Notes: generated by a model from the sequence alone, not told the origin. A stretch of 48,453 bases of DNA from Salinivirgaceae bacterium (GCA_017527435.1 JAFXQB010000003.1:1-48453); one strand, 5' to 3'; positions 1-9,282 are shown, counted from the first letter of the stretch. A program made the numbers and translations.

Positions 1-63
1 CAGCGTCAGGGCTTGTACATTGTCCGCGTGGGCAATCAGGCAAAACGAGTGGTTATTAAATAG
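1..63 (+). CDS. 3' end of a secreted protein with a T9SS type A sorting domain (5' part outside window)
   Basis: The first 20 codons are open in frame 1 and end at TAG. The peptide reads ...GLYIVRVGNQAKRVVIK, the last two beta strands of a type IX secretion C-terminal sorting domain. It closely matches the end of the 2166-residue protein at 35431-41931 (GIYIVRVGNVAKRVMVNE). In this family the domain carries the folded cargo from the periplasm to the outer-membrane translocon and is then removed. A strong terminator 40 bases further on marks this as the end of a transcript. Nothing can be said about the cargo part of the protein. Confidence 0.8.
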   Translation, partial: QRQGLYIVRVGNQAKRVVIK

Positions 64-102
64 AGATTATGGCAATACAGTAATTGTTAAAAGTGACCAT
101 GT

Positions 103-139
103 AAGGGGTGTCATATTTATGGCACCCCTTCGTGTTTTT
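103..139 (+). terminator. Rho-independent terminator of the left-edge gene
   Basis: A 12-bp stem (103-114 with 119-130, one G-U pair) closes a four-base loop ATTT and is followed by CGTG and five T residues. It lies 40 bases after the stop codon of the left-edge gene. Confidence 0.85.
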
Positions 140-269
140 ATAAACTAAAATACTCGCCATTGTTTCAGCGATCAATCTCTCGCAAACAACGCCTTGCAAT
201 TGGTTTTGTTTTAACTATGAAGAAATACACTTTCTTTTACCTTCTACCTTCAACTTCCAACTTTCACTT

Positions 270-277
270 TATATTTG
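270..277 (+). promoter_or_regulatory. Bacteroidota -7 element upstream of the dCMP deaminase gene
   Basis: TATATTTG fits the Bacteroidota TAnnTTTG -7 consensus and sits 21 bases before the ATG at 299. No convincing -33 TTTG is visible at the usual distance, so this is a moderate call. Confidence 0.45.
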
Positions 278-298
278 TGTCCGCAAAAAACAAGCAAA

Positions 299-724
299 AT
301 GAATGCCGAAAAACAACACCAGTTCGACCTGCGATACTTGCAGATGGCGCGCATCTGGGCCGAGAACTCATACTGCGTGCGCCGCAAGGTGGGTGCGCTG
401 CTGGTCAAAGACCAGATGATTATTTCAGACGGGTACAATGGCACGCCGTCGGGGTTCGAGAACTGCTGCGAGATTGACGAGAACACCACAAAACCATACG
501 TGCTGCACGCCGAAGCCAACGCCATCACCAAGGTGGCCAAGTCGAGCAACAGCAGCCTGGGCTCAACGCTCTACGTCACAGCGTCGCCTTGTATGGAATG
601 CGCCAAGCTCATCATACAGTCGGGCATCAAGCGTGTGGTTTTTTCTGACAATTATCGCATTCAGGACGGCATTGAGCTGCTCAAGCGCGCCGGAATCGAG
701 ATTGTTCAAATCGAAATAGATTAA
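299..724 (+). CDS. dCMP deaminase
   Basis: This 141-residue protein is a zinc-dependent deoxycytidylate deaminase, which turns dCMP into dUMP and so feeds dTMP synthesis. The zinc site is complete: H70-A-E72, with E72 as the proton shuttle, and the P-C98-x-x-C101 motif. The segment GYNGTPSGF at 45-53 is typical of the dCMP subgroup rather than of cytidine or tRNA adenosine deaminases. I start at the ATG at 299; the frame is open further upstream, but only to a TTG that overlaps the putative promoter. The S41 protease begins 10 bases after the stop, so the two are probably co-transcribed. Confidence 0.9.
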   Translation: MNAEKQHQFDLRYLQMARIWAENSYCVRRKVGALLVKDQMIISDGYNGTPSGFENCCEIDENTTKPYVLHAEANAITKVAKSSNSSLGSTLYVTASPCMECAKLIIQSGIKRVVFSDNYRIQDGIELLKRAGIEIVQIEID

Positions 725-734
725 AACATAGATA

Positions 735-2345
735 ATGAAGAAATTAGTAAAAATATGGTTGCCGCTTCTGCTTGCTGTGGCGTTTGTTTTCGGAATGTTT
801 GTCGAGAACAACATCATGCACCGCGGAAACGTGCAAACTATTATGAACCAACGCCGTAGCGGCAAAATCGATTATCTGATTGGCAACATCCGTCAGAATT
901 ATGTTGATACGGTGGATGTGGCCGAACTTGAAGAGAAGGCCGCCATCAGCCTGCTCAAAGACCTTGACCCGCACTCAACCTACATTTCGCCCGAAGAGTT
1001 TGCCGAGATGAACGAACCGCTCGAAGGCAATTTCGACGGCATCGGCGTGCAGTTCAACATTCAGAAAGATACGGTTTACGTGGTGGCGGTGATTGCCGGC
1101 GGCCCGTCGGAAAAGGTGGGCATCCGCGCAGGCGACCGCATTGTGACTGTCGACGATTCGCTGATTGCCGGCATCAACATAACAAACAACGATGTGATGA
1201 AGAAACTGCGCGGCCCGCGTGGCACCAAGGTGCGTGTGGGCATTGCCCGGCGCGGCGAGAAGAGCCTTGTCCCATTCGAGATCACACGCGGTCAGATCCC
1301 GCTCTACAGCATCGATGTGTCATATATGCTCAACAGCCATACGGGCTACATCAAACTGTCGAAGTTCGCGCGCACAACGCATAAGGAATTCCAAGACGCC
1401 ATTGCCAAACTGAAGGCGCAGGGGATGCAGAACCTGATTTTCGACCTTCGCGGCAACGGCGGCGGCTATATGGACGCAGCCATCAACGTGGTCGATGAGT
1501 TCCTGCCCAACGGCAGCCTGATTGTTTACACCGAAGGTGCTCACCGTGAGCGCAGCGATTTTCACGCATCGTTCAGGCAGTCGTGCAAGGATTTGAAACT
1601 TGCCGTACTGATTGACGAGTTTTCGGCATCGGCAAGCGAGATTACCGCCGGCGCCATTCAAGACAACGACCGCGGCATCATCATCGGGCGCCGCTCGTTC
1701 GGCAAGGGCCTTGTGCAAGAGCCGATTATGTTCCCCGACAACTCGTCGGTGCGACTCACCATCGCGCGCTATTACACACCATCGGGACGTTGCATTCAAA
1801 AACCTTACAAACAGAGTGATGAAGACTATTACGCCGACCTTGAAAACCGCTACGAGCGTGGCGAGTTTATGGAACGCGACAGCATAAAAATTGCCGACTC
1901 AACCGAATATTTCACCACCGGCGGACGCGTGGTGTATGGCGGCGGCGGCATCATGCCCGATGTGTTCATCCCTGCCGACACCACCGGTGGCTCGGCCTAC
2001 TACAACCGCATTTCGCGCAAAGGATGCGAATATCAGTTCAGCCTTGAGTACACCGACAGCAACCGTCCTGAACTTCAGAAACTTAAAACTGCCGACGACT
2101 TTGTAAAATATCTGCGTGACCAAAATATTTTTGAGCAGTTTGTGGCTTACGCCGAAACGCAGGGCATCCGCCGCGACGCCCGCGGAATCCGTCAGTCGCG
2201 AGAGCTGATTGAGACACAGATAATGGCGCTCATCGCCCGCAACGTCATCGACAACGACGGCTTCTACCCCATTATGCACCGCATCGACAAAACTCTCAAC
2301 GAGAGTGTGAAGATTGTCGAGACAAAGACACTTCAATCGCTGTAA
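735..2345 (+). CDS. C-terminal processing peptidase (S41 family, PDZ domain)
   Basis: A 536-residue CtpA/Tsp-type serine protease, probably anchored in the inner membrane and facing the periplasm. Residues 1-24 form a hydrophobic signal anchor. A PDZ domain covers about 98-175 ([15 protein letters not shown]). The S41 catalytic domain follows at about 200-370. The Ser-Lys dyad is visible as S299 in FSASASEI and K324 in SFGKGLVQ, with the family's 25-residue spacing. About 150 residues of C-terminal extension follow. Such proteases trim or degrade proteins at non-polar C termini in the envelope. It sits between dCMP deaminase (10 bases before) and adenosylhomocysteinase (25 bases after), which looks like co-transcription without an obvious functional link. 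Confidence 0.92.
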   Translation: MKKLVKIWLPLLLAVAFVFGMFVENNIMHRGNVQTIMNQRRSGKIDYLIGNIRQNYVDTVDVAELEEKAAISLLKDLDPHSTYISPEEFAEMNEPLEGNFDGIGVQFNIQKDTVYVVAVIAGGPSEKVGIRAGDRIVTVDDSLIAGINITNNDVMKKLRGPRGTKVRVGIARRGEKSLVPFEITRGQIPLYSIDVSYMLNSHTGYIKLSKFARTTHKEFQDAIAKLKAQGMQNLIFDLRGNGGGYMDAAINVVDEFLPNGSLIVYTEGAHRERSDFHASFRQSCKDLKLAVLIDEFSASASEITAGAIQDNDRGIIIGRRSFGKGLVQEPIMFPDNSSVRLTIARYYTPSGRCIQKPYKQSDEDYYADLENRYERGEFMERDSIKIADSTEYFTTGGRVVYGGGGIMPDVFIPADTTGGSAYYNRISRKGCEYQFSLEYTDSNRPELQKLKTADDFVKYLRDQNIFEQFVAYAETQGIRRDARGIRQSRELIETQIMALIARNVIDNDGFYPIMHRIDKTLNESVKIVETKTLQSL

Positions 2346-2370
2346 ATCATTTTTTAAACAATATACAGAT

Positions 2371-3786
2371 ATGGAAAAATACAATCAGAATCTTCCTTAC
2401 AAGGTGAAGGATATGTCGCTCGCCGACTGGGGGCGCAAAGAAATTGAGCTGGCCGAAGCCGAAATGCCCGGACTGATGGCTCTGCGCAAGAAATACGCAG
2501 CAAGTCAGCCGCTTAAGGGCGCTAAAATTTCGGGCAGCCTGCACATGACCATTCAAACGGCCGTGCTAATTGAGACACTGACGGCGCTTGGCGCGAAGGT
2601 GCGCTGGGCAAGTTGCAACATCTTCTCAACACAGGACCACGCCGCAGCGGCCGTGGCTGAGCGCGGTGTGCCGGTTTTCGCATGGAAGGGCGAGTCGCTT
2701 GAAGAGTACTGGTGGTGCACCGAGCAGGCGCTGAACTTTGGCAATGGCGAAGGCCCCGACCTGATTGTTGACGACGGCGGCGATGCCACTCTGATGCTGC
2801 ATAAGGGAATTGAGATTGAAGATAATCCGGCCATTCTGAACAATATGCCGAAGGGCGAAGATGCCATCCGCCTTTTTGAAAGAATCAAAGATGGCCTTAA
2901 AGACGACAACCAAAAATGGCACAAGCTGGCCGCCAAGGTGCGCGGCGTGTCGGAAGAGACAACCACCGGCGTTCACCGTCTGTATCAGATGGCTGAAGCC
3001 AAAACGCTGCGTTTCCCGGCCATCAACGTCAACGACTCGGTAACAAAATCGAAGTTCGACAACCTGTACGGCTGCCGCGAGAGCCTGGCCGATGGTATCA
3101 AGCGCGCCACCGACATTATGATTGCCGGCAAGGTGGCCGTGGTATGCGGCTACGGCGATGTGGGCAAGGGCTGCGCAATGAGTATGCGCGGATTCGGCGC
3201 CCGTGTTCTGGTTACCGAAATCGACCCGATTTGCGCCCTACAGGCCGCGATGGAAGGCTTTGAAGTGACAACCGTTGAAGACGCTCTGCCGCAGGGCGAC
3301 ATCTACGTCACCTGCACTGGCAACCGCGACATAATCACCGCCGACCACATGAAGAAGATGAAAGACAAAGCCATTGTCTGCAACATCGGCCACTTCGACA
3401 ACGAGATTATGATGGCCGACCTTGAAGCCGTGCCGGGAATCCGTAAGGTGAACATCAAACCGCAGGTTGACCAATACTATTTCCCTGACGGACACAGCAT
3501 TATTGTGCTCGCCGAAGGCCGCCTTGTGAACCTTGGCTGCGCCACCGGCCACCCATCGTTTGTGATGAGCAACTCGTTCACCAACCAAACACTGGCCCAA
3601 CTCGACTTGTGGCAGAAGAAATACGAGATTGGCGTTTACCGTCTGCCCAAATACCTTGACGAAGAAGTCGCACGCCTGCATCTTGAGCACGTCGGCGCAA
3701 AACTCACCACGCTCACCAAAGCGCAAGCCGACTACATTGGTGTGAAGGTTGAAGGCCCGTACAAACCGGAACACTACCGCTATTGA
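2371..3786 (+). CDS. ahcY: S-adenosylhomocysteinase
   Basis: A 471-residue S-adenosyl-L-homocysteine hydrolase. It splits the product of SAM-dependent methylations into adenosine and homocysteine, using a bound NAD. The NAD-binding Rossmann fold is clear at about 255-275 ([17 protein letters not shown]). The N terminus ([11 protein letters not shown]), the [13 protein letters not shown] block and the C-terminal PYKPEHYRY are all canonical. Length matches the long bacterial form. The ATG at 2371 is chosen because homology begins right there; upstream in-frame codons overlap the protease gene. A strong terminator follows, closing the three-gene unit. Confidence 0.97.
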   Translation: MEKYNQNLPYKVKDMSLADWGRKEIELAEAEMPGLMALRKKYAASQPLKGAKISGSLHMTIQTAVLIETLTALGAKVRWASCNIFSTQDHAAAAVAERGVPVFAWKGESLEEYWWCTEQALNFGNGEGPDLIVDDGGDATLMLHKGIEIEDNPAILNNMPKGEDAIRLFERIKDGLKDDNQKWHKLAAKVRGVSEETTTGVHRLYQMAEAKTLRFPAINVNDSVTKSKFDNLYGCRESLADGIKRATDIMIAGKVAVVCGYGDVGKGCAMSMRGFGARVLVTEIDPICALQAAMEGFEVTTVEDALPQGDIYVTCTGNRDIITADHMKKMKDKAIVCNIGHFDNEIMMADLEAVPGIRKVNIKPQVDQYYFPDGHSIIVLAEGRLVNLGCATGHPSFVMSNSFTNQTLAQLDLWQKKYEIGVYRLPKYLDEEVARLHLEHVGAKLTTLTKAQADYIGVKVEGPYKPEHYRY

Positions 3787-3792
3787 TTGAAG

Positions 3793-3810
3793 TCCCGATA
3801 GCTATCGGGA
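3793..3810. repeat. Palindromic repeat, TCCCGATAGCTATCGGGA type, copy 1
   Basis: A perfect 18-base palindrome directly after ahcY. The same core occurs at 10882-10899 and 20539-20554, always between genes. It has no T-run and a true terminator follows, so it is better read as a dispersed repeat than as a terminator. Confidence 0.75.
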
Positions 3811-3831
3811 TGAAATAATCAAATAAACGAG

Positions 3832-3860
3832 AATCCCTGCCAACTGGTGGGGATTTTTTT
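3832..3860 (+). terminator. Rho-independent terminator after ahcY
   Basis: A 10-bp stem with two G-U pairs (3832-3841 with 3846-3855), loop AACT, leads into a run of seven T residues (3854-3860). It ends the deaminase-protease-ahcY unit. Its arms are nearly the same as those of the minus-strand terminator at 47244-47271. Confidence 0.88.
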
Positions 3861-3914
3861 GAATCTGTTAGTATTTATCACGTTTCAAACTCTGCCCCAA
3901 AAATACAAATACGT

Positions 3915-3922
3915 TATCTTTG
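3915..3922 (+). promoter_or_regulatory. -7 element of recF, four bases from the start codon
   Basis: TATCTTTG is an exact TAnnTTTG match. Only CACT separates it from the recF ATG at 3927, so transcription would start at or within a base or two of the start codon, giving a leaderless mRNA. Confidence 0.6.
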
Positions 3923-3926
3923 CACT

Positions 3927-5030
3927 ATGAGTTTGCAACATCTGACACTGACCAACTTCAAGAACTATCAGACGCTCGATGCCGATTTTTCGGCTCGCAT
4001 CAACTGCATTACGGGCGACAATGGCGAAGGGAAAACCAATATTCTTGACGCCATATACTACATGTCGTTCTGCAAGAGTTTCTTCACCGGCACCGACTCA
4101 TTAAACATCCGCCACGGCGAGCAGTTCTTCATTGTGCAAGGCACGTACGATTTTGGCGACCACTCTGAAGAGATTTACTGCGGCTTTGAGCCTGGCAAGC
4201 GCAAACGGTTCAAGCGCAACAAAAAAGAGTACGAACGCTTTGCCGACCACATCGGGCTGATACCGCTTGTGATGGTTTCGCCTTACGACATAAATCTGAT
4301 AATCGGGGGCAGTGAAGAGCGGCGCAAATTCATCGATGGCATTATTTCACAGTTCGATAAAGAATATCTTCTTCAATATCAGCGATATGTAAAGATTCTG
4401 GCGCAACGCAACCATCTGCTGAAAGAAACGCCCCAAACTTGGCAAATCGATGATCAGATGCTGCAAATCTACGACGACCAGCTTGCCGAATCGGGGCAGT
4501 TCATCTATCAGAAACGCAAAGAGTTTGTGGCCGGCATTGCGCCAATATTCCAGAAATATTTCGAAGCCATATCGCAAGGCAAAGAGCAGGTGTCGCTCAA
4601 CTACACGACAACGCTCGACGAGAAGCCGCTTGCCGAGCAGCTGCAAGAAAACCGCGCCATTGATTTGGCAACGCGTTACACCAATTTCGGCGTTCACAAA
4701 GACGACCTTGAACTTGGAATGAGCGGTCAGCCCATCAAGCGGTTAGGCTCACAAGGTCAGCAAAAAACCTACCTTGTGGCCATGAAACTCGCGCAGTTCG
4801 ACTATATAAATAATTTGTGCGGGCAAAAACCTATTCTGCTGCTCGACGATATTTTCGACAAACTCGACCAGTCGCGAGTTGAACAGATTGTCAATCTTGT
4901 AGCGCAGAACAACTTCGGCCAGATATTCATCACTGACACCAGCACCGTACGCATTGGCGACATTCTGCGGAAAGTGCAAGGCGACAGCCTACACTATAAT
5001 CTGAAAAACAATATTTTAACCCAGATGTGA
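3927..5030 (+). CDS. recF: DNA replication and repair protein RecF
   Basis: A 367-residue SMC-like ATPase that helps load RecA on gapped single-stranded DNA, together with RecO and RecR. Walker A is GDNGEGKT at about 30-37. The ABC signature is seen in RLGSQGQQKTYLVA and Walker B in PILLLDDIFDKLD, near residues 270-315. The N terminus LQHLTLTNFKNY is typical of RecF. Length is usual for the family. The next gene starts one base after the stop, so the pair forms an operon; recF beside a DUF721 gene is a common bacterial arrangement. Confidence 0.95.
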   Translation: MSLQHLTLTNFKNYQTLDADFSARINCITGDNGEGKTNILDAIYYMSFCKSFFTGTDSLNIRHGEQFFIVQGTYDFGDHSEEIYCGFEPGKRKRFKRNKKEYERFADHIGLIPLVMVSPYDINLIIGGSEERRKFIDGIISQFDKEYLLQYQRYVKILAQRNHLLKETPQTWQIDDQMLQIYDDQLAESGQFIYQKRKEFVAGIAPIFQKYFEAISQGKEQVSLNYTTTLDEKPLAEQLQENRAIDLATRYTNFGVHKDDLELGMSGQPIKRLGSQGQQKTYLVAMKLAQFDYINNLCGQKPILLLDDIFDKLDQSRVEQIVNLVAQNNFGQIFITDTSTVRIGDILRKVQGDSLHYNLKNNILTQM

Positions 5031-5031
5031 G

Positions 5032-5316
5032 ATGAAAAAGGAAAAAACTTCGACACTTGGTGAAGCCATCTCACTTTGGGCGGAATCGCTGAAACTGACA
5101 CAACAAATCAATGAAAAACGCCTGATTGCTTCGTGGGGGGCAGTGGTTGGCGACTATATGGCGTCAAAAACGCGCGAAATCTACATCAAGAACCACATCT
5201 TGTTTGTATTTGTCGACTCGTCGATTATTCGCAACGAGCTTATGTTGGCTAAACAAATTCTAATCAGCCGACTGAACAACGGGAACGACATTATCGACGA
5301 CATAATATTCAGATAG
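5032..5316 (+). CDS. DUF721 (DciA-like) protein
   Basis: A 94-residue protein of the DUF721 family, whose best-known member, DciA, helps load the replicative helicase in bacteria that lack DnaC/DnaI. The family pattern is visible: an N-terminal helix, the central IASWGAVVGDYMASKTREIYIKN... core with W and G, and the strand LFVFVDSSIIRNELMLAKQILISRLN. It follows recF with a single base between stop and start, which fits a replication/repair role. The helicase-loading function here is inferred from the family and neighbour. Confidence 0.78.
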   Translation: MKKEKTSTLGEAISLWAESLKLTQQINEKRLIASWGAVVGDYMASKTREIYIKNHILFVFVDSSIIRNELMLAKQILISRLNNGNDIIDDIIFR

Positions 5317-5447
5317 CAGTCCAAAACAAAGGAATGGCAAAAAAGTTTTCAACCAGTAGCTGTGATTAGTATTACATTGGAATCCAATCAGTAACGCGCC
5401 AAACAAATAGTAAAAACAAGATTTTTTCGGAAAAAACAGCCAACAAA

Positions 5448-5477
5448 GTTGACAATAACCGATTTTTATTATTTTTG
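5448..5477 (+). promoter_or_regulatory. Promoter of the OmpA/TPR lipoprotein gene
   Basis: GTTG at 5448-5451 and TATTTTTG at 5470-5477 (TAnnTTTG), 18 bases apart, fit the Bacteroidota -33/-7 pattern. The start codon is 89 bases further on, so the transcript would have an AT-rich leader of about 80 bases. Confidence 0.6.
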
Positions 5478-5566
5478 GTGTTCGTTAAACAAAACATATA
5501 CAAGAGATTTTCTAACTTAAAATTTTTAGTATAGCACAAATTCTTAATTTAATTAATGAGACAATT

Positions 5567-7306
5567 ATGAAAAAGGTAAACTTTTATGTTTTAGCAACTT
5601 GCGCCTTGGCATTGACCGCTTGCGGCGGCATGAACAAAATGGCGAAAATGGCAAACGAAGTACAATGGGACGTAACACCGAAAGTTCTTGAAATGCACGG
5701 TGACAGCGTTGAAATGGAAATTACAGTTACTTTCCCCCCGAAGTATTTCCAGAAAGCAGCAATATTGGAATTGACCCCGGTATTGAAGTATGAAGGTGGC
5801 GAGAAAGCCTTCGAAAGCAAAGCTGTTCAAGGCGAGTCAGTACAGGCGAACAACGAAGTTTGCTCGTTCGCAAACGGCGGTACTTTCAAAACAAAATCGA
5901 AAATCGCATTCGAAGAAGCAATGCGTAGCTCTGAGTTGATTGCCCGCGTTAAAGCTACAATGAAAGACAAATCGCAGGATCTTCCTGAGCAGAAAATCGC
6001 CGACGGTGTTATGTCAACAGCTCTGTTGCTTGACAAAAACGCAATGACCATCGGTGCTGCTGACAAATTCGAGCGCATCACCAACGACTCGAAAGGTGCT
6101 ACCTTGTTCTTCGTTATCAACAAAGCTGACATCCAAAGCAAAGAGTTGAAGAAAGACGAAGTTGCCGCTCTTAAACAATTCATCAGCGACGTTGCCGCCA
6201 ACGAGCGCATGGAAGTTAAGGGCATCGAGATTTCAGCATTCGCATCACCTGATGGTGAAGAGTCGTTGAACGATAAACTGGCTGCAAGCCGTATGAAGAA
6301 CTCTGATTCTTTCTTCAAGAAAGAGTTGAAGAAATCGAAAGTCAGCGCTGACGAGTCTGTTTTCAAAACAACTTCTTTGGCTGAGGACTGGGATGGCTTC
6401 AAAACTTTGATGCAAGAGTCTGACATTCAAGACAAGGAACTCATCCTTCGCGTTCTTTCAATGTACTCTGACCCAGTTGTTCGTGAGAAAGAAATCAAGA
6501 ACATCTCTGCTGCATACGAAGAGATTGCCGACAAGATTCTTCCCCAACTGCGTCGTTCGACTTTGTCTGTTAACGTTGCTGTCATTGGCCACTCTGACGA
6601 CGAAATCAAAGAACTCATCGCTGCCAACTCTGAGGACCTGACTGTTGAAGAATTGCTTTACGCTGCCACTCTCACCGAGGACAACGCTGAGAAACTTTCT
6701 ATCTACCAAAAAGCTGCCGCTAAATATCCTGAGGACTGGAGAACCAACAACAATGTTGGCCACATCAGCTACAAGATGGGTAACATTGCTGAAGCAAAAG
6801 CCGCTTTCGAGAAAGCAAAAGAAGCTGACGCATCGAACACAGTTGTGCTGAACAACCTTGGTGCTTGCGCATACGCTGAAGGAGATGAGGCTGCTGCCAA
6901 AGAGTTCTACAATGCAGCCGCTGGTGCCGGCGACGAGGTTAGCTACAACCAAGCTGTTATCGCTACTAAGAAAGGTGACTATGAGTCAGCTCTCAACCTG
7001 TATCAGAGCAGCAAAATGAACACATTCAACTGGGCTCTCTGCAAATACCTGAACTACTTCAGCACAAAGAACAATGATGTATTCGACGCAACACTCGGCA
7101 TCTTGAACAAGATTGAAGATCAGGACAACGCTAAAATCTCTTATCTGAAAGCCGTTATCGCTGCCCGCAAACAAGACAAAGACCTGCTCATCAACAGCTT
7201 GAAGGTTGCTGTTGAGAAGGACGCCTCGCTTGGCGCATATGCTGCAAAAGACATTGAGTTTGCACAATATGCTCAAGACGAAGACTTCAAAAACATTGCG
7301 AAATAA
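5567..7306 (+). CDS. Lipoprotein with OmpA-like segment and TPR region
   Basis: A 579-residue exported lipoprotein: hydrophobic leader, then lipobox LTAC with Cys at residue 19. Residues about 20-160 are beta-rich (a conserved-looking N-terminal domain starting VQWDVTPKVLEMHGD). Residues about 190-260 contain EISAFASPDGEESLNDKLAASRMKN, which looks like the peptidoglycan-binding OmpA C-terminal fold. Residues about 360-560 are alpha-helical tetratricopeptide repeats (AEAKAAFEKAKEADASNTVVLNNLGACAY type). It probably works at the outer membrane-cell wall interface, perhaps as a scaffold. It is a single-gene unit with its own promoter and a strong terminator. Codons are biased to AAA, GAA and GCT compared with neighbours, as in highly expressed genes. 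The exact role is unknown to me. Confidence 0.75.
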   Translation: MKKVNFYVLATCALALTACGGMNKMAKMANEVQWDVTPKVLEMHGDSVEMEITVTFPPKYFQKAAILELTPVLKYEGGEKAFESKAVQGESVQANNEVCSFANGGTFKTKSKIAFEEAMRSSELIARVKATMKDKSQDLPEQKIADGVMSTALLLDKNAMTIGAADKFERITNDSKGATLFFVINKADIQSKELKKDEVAALKQFISDVAANERMEVKGIEISAFASPDGEESLNDKLAASRMKNSDSFFKKELKKSKVSADESVFKTTSLAEDWDGFKTLMQESDIQDKELILRVLSMYSDPVVREKEIKNISAAYEEIADKILPQLRRSTLSVNVAVIGHSDDEIKELIAANSEDLTVEELLYAATLTEDNAEKLSIYQKAAAKYPEDWRTNNNVGHISYKMGNIAEAKAAFEKAKEADASNTVVLNNLGACAYAEGDEAAAKEFYNAAAGAGDEVSYNQAVIATKKGDYESALNLYQSSKMNTFNWALCKYLNYFSTKNNDVFDATLGILNKIEDQDNAKISYLKAVIAARKQDKDLLINSLKVAVEKDASLGAYAAKDIEFAQYAQDEDFKNIAK

Positions 7307-7328
7307 GTTTTGAAATCTAGCATAGGAA

Positions 7329-7358
7329 AAAGGCTCTGCTGATGCAGAGCCTTTTTTT
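7329..7358 (+). terminator. Rho-independent terminator of the lipoprotein gene
   Basis: An 11-bp perfect stem (7329-7339 with 7344-7354), loop TGAT, ends in seven T residues. It is one of the strongest hairpins in the window, in line with a highly expressed gene. Confidence 0.93.
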
Positions 7359-7392
7359 GTATTAATAATCCTGAACTTATTTTCCCACCATC

Positions 7393-7422
7393 AAAAAAAA
7401 GGGAAATGATAAATTCATTCCC
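7393..7422 (-). terminator. Terminator of pyrG
   Basis: Read on the minus strand, GGGAATGA pairs with TCATTTCCC (one bulged base) around a short AT loop and is followed by seven or more T residues. It lies 30 bases past the pyrG stop. Confidence 0.65.
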
Positions 7423-7451
7423 CCATTTATAAAGCAGATAGTATTATACTG

Positions 7452-9062
7452 TTATTTCGATAGACCTATCGACGCCTCCACAAACCCCACAAACAGCGGA
7501 TGCGGTTTGGTTGGGCGGCTTTTGAACTCGGGATGGAATTGACAGGCCACAAAGAAACGGCAGGCGGGGTTCTCCACAATCTCAACAAGGTTGAGTTTCG
7601 GATTGACACCAGACACAACCAGCCCAGCCGAAGTAATCGCGTCGCGGTAACTGTTGTTGAACTCGTAGCGGTGACGATGGCGCTCAACAATGTGGTCGGT
7701 GCCGTAGGCCGTGGCGGCGCGAGTGCCAGCAACAATGGCGCAATCGTAGTTGCCCAGACGCAGTGTGCCGCCCATATTCGTGACGCCCTTCTGCTCCTCC
7801 ATTAGGCAGATGACGGGGTGCGCGGCGTTGGCGTCGAACTCGGTTGAAGTGGCTTCTGCAAGCCCCGCCACATTGCGCGCAAACTCAATGGTGGCAATCT
7901 GCATTCCCAGGCAGAGCCCCAAGTAAGGCACATTGCGCTCGCGGGCGAAACGGCAGGCTTTCACCATTCCCTCGATTCCGCGGCTTCCGAATCCGCCAGG
8001 AACAACAATCCCCGCAAACGGCTCAAGCGTGCGGGCCACCTCGGCGTCGGTCATTGGCTCAAGGACCTCGCTGTCGACATAATCAACGTGAACACGCACC
8101 CCGAACTTGTATCCAGCGTGCTTAAGCGCTTCAGCCACACTGATATACGCGTCTTGCAAATCGGTGTATTTCCCGACAAGGGCAACGTGCGTATCGTGTT
8201 TCAGATGGTTGACGCGGCTCACCATATCGGTCCAGAATTTTATGTCGAACTTGCCGCGTGGCAGTCGCAAGCGTTTGATTATCTGCGAATCAATTTTCTG
8301 CCGATGGTAGAGCAGCGGTATTTGGTAGATGTTGTCGACGTCGGCGCTCGAAATGACGCAATCGGCAGGCACAGAGCAGAACAGGCCGATTTTTCGGCGC
8401 ACGTCAGCGTCGAGTATCACGGGCGTGCGGCAGACAATGATGTCGGGTTGGATGCCCTTGCCCCGCAACTCAATGACAGAGTGCTGTGTCGGCTTGGTTT
8501 TCAATTCGTTAGACCCGAACAGCGCGGGCACAAGCGTGGTGTGGATGAAGAGCGTGTCGTCGGGGTGGTTTTCGAGTTTCACCTGACGCAGCGCCTCCAG
8601 AAACGCCTCACTCTCAATGTCGCCGATGGTGCCGCCAATCTCTGTAATCACCACGTCGGCTCCCGACGACGAAGCCGCCTCGTAAATCTTGTTCTTAATC
8701 TCGTCGGTGACGTGCGGCACAATCTGCACCGTACCGCCCAGAAAATCGCCGCGGCGCTCCTTGTCGATGACCGATTTCAGCACCTTGCCCATTGTGATGT
8801 TCGACGTGTAGTTCATTTCCTCGTCGATAAATCGCTCATAATGACCTAAATCCAAGTCGGTTTCGGTGCCGTCGGCCGTGACGAAAACCTCGCCGTGCTG
8901 ATAGGGGCTCATTGTGCCAGGGTCAACGTTGATGTATGGGTCGAACTTCTGCATAAAAACCTTGTGGCCGTGCGCTTTAAGCAGCAGCGCCACGCTCGAT
9001 GCCGTGATGCCTTTGCCCAGTCCTGACACCACTCCGCCTGTTACAAACACAAATTTTGACAT
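7452..9062 (-). CDS. pyrG: CTP synthase
   Basis: A 536-residue CTP synthase, which makes CTP from UTP, ATP and glutamine. Residues 1-265 are the synthase (amidoligase) domain, opening with KFVFVTGGVVSGLGKGI and its P-loop; KTKPTQHSV and the SVPAD region are canonical. The C-terminal class I glutamine amidotransferase carries GLCLGMQ with the nucleophilic Cys and CQFHPEF with the His-Glu pair. Length is normal. It stands alone, 220 bases downstream of purF, the gap holding repeats rather than a clear promoter, so its transcription start is uncertain. Confidence 0.98.
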   Translation of the reverse strand: MSKFVFVTGGVVSGLGKGITASSVALLLKAHGHKVFMQKFDPYINVDPGTMSPYQHGEVFVTADGTETDLDLGHYERFIDEEMNYTSNITMGKVLKSVIDKERRGDFLGGTVQIVPHVTDEIKNKIYEAASSSGADVVITEIGGTIGDIESEAFLEALRQVKLENHPDDTLFIHTTLVPALFGSNELKTKPTQHSVIELRGKGIQPDIIVCRTPVILDADVRRKIGLFCSVPADCVISSADVDNIYQIPLLYHRQKIDSQIIKRLRLPRGKFDIKFWTDMVSRVNHLKHDTHVALVGKYTDLQDAYISVAEALKHAGYKFGVRVHVDYVDSEVLEPMTDAEVARTLEPFAGIVVPGGFGSRGIEGMVKACRFARERNVPYLGLCLGMQIATIEFARNVAGLAEATSTEFDANAAHPVICLMEEQKGVTNMGGTLRLGNYDCAIVAGTRAATAYGTDHIVERHRHRYEFNNSYRDAITSAGLVVSGVNPKLNLVEIVENPACRFFVACQFHPEFKSRPTKPHPLFVGFVEASIGLSK

Positions 9063-9088
9063 ATCTATTTTTGATTATTGATTTTCAG

Positions 9089-9130
9089 TTTCGCACAGAT
9101 GGCACAGAAAACACTGATTAACACAGATTT
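9089..9130 (+). repeat. ACACAGA-type dispersed repeat, copy 1
   Basis: A 42-base stretch running TTTCGCACAGATGG..., CACAGAAAACAC, then ACACAGATTT. Related stretches occur at 10872-10927 (same strand), 29074-29113 and 29843-29881 (opposite strand). It lies just upstream of pyrG. Confidence 0.55.
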
Positions 9131-9138
9131 TATTGTCT

Positions 9139-9202
9139 CTAACCGATTGTATCAGATTCAATCAGAATAAGTTATCTGTTAAAATCGGATTGAATCGGTT
9201 AG
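9139..9202. repeat. Intergenic inverted repeat between pyrG and purF
   Basis: CTAACCGATT (9139-9148) and GATTCAATC (9155-9163) are both complementary to the continuous stretch GATTGAATCGGTTAG at 9188-9202, so the left arm looks like the right arm with a 10-base insertion. It could fold as a hairpin in the purF 3' region, but no T-run follows. Confidence 0.5.
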
Positions 9203-9282
9203 CGATTTTCTTACCATTCTGCCTTCATTAATTTTTAATTGTAATTGTTCATTTTTAATTTCTAAATCCTAACTCCTAATTC

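Noticed and set aside
2346..2370. Possible SAH riboswitch before ahcY.
   Set aside because: The gap to the protease gene is only 25 bases, too short, with no hairpin.
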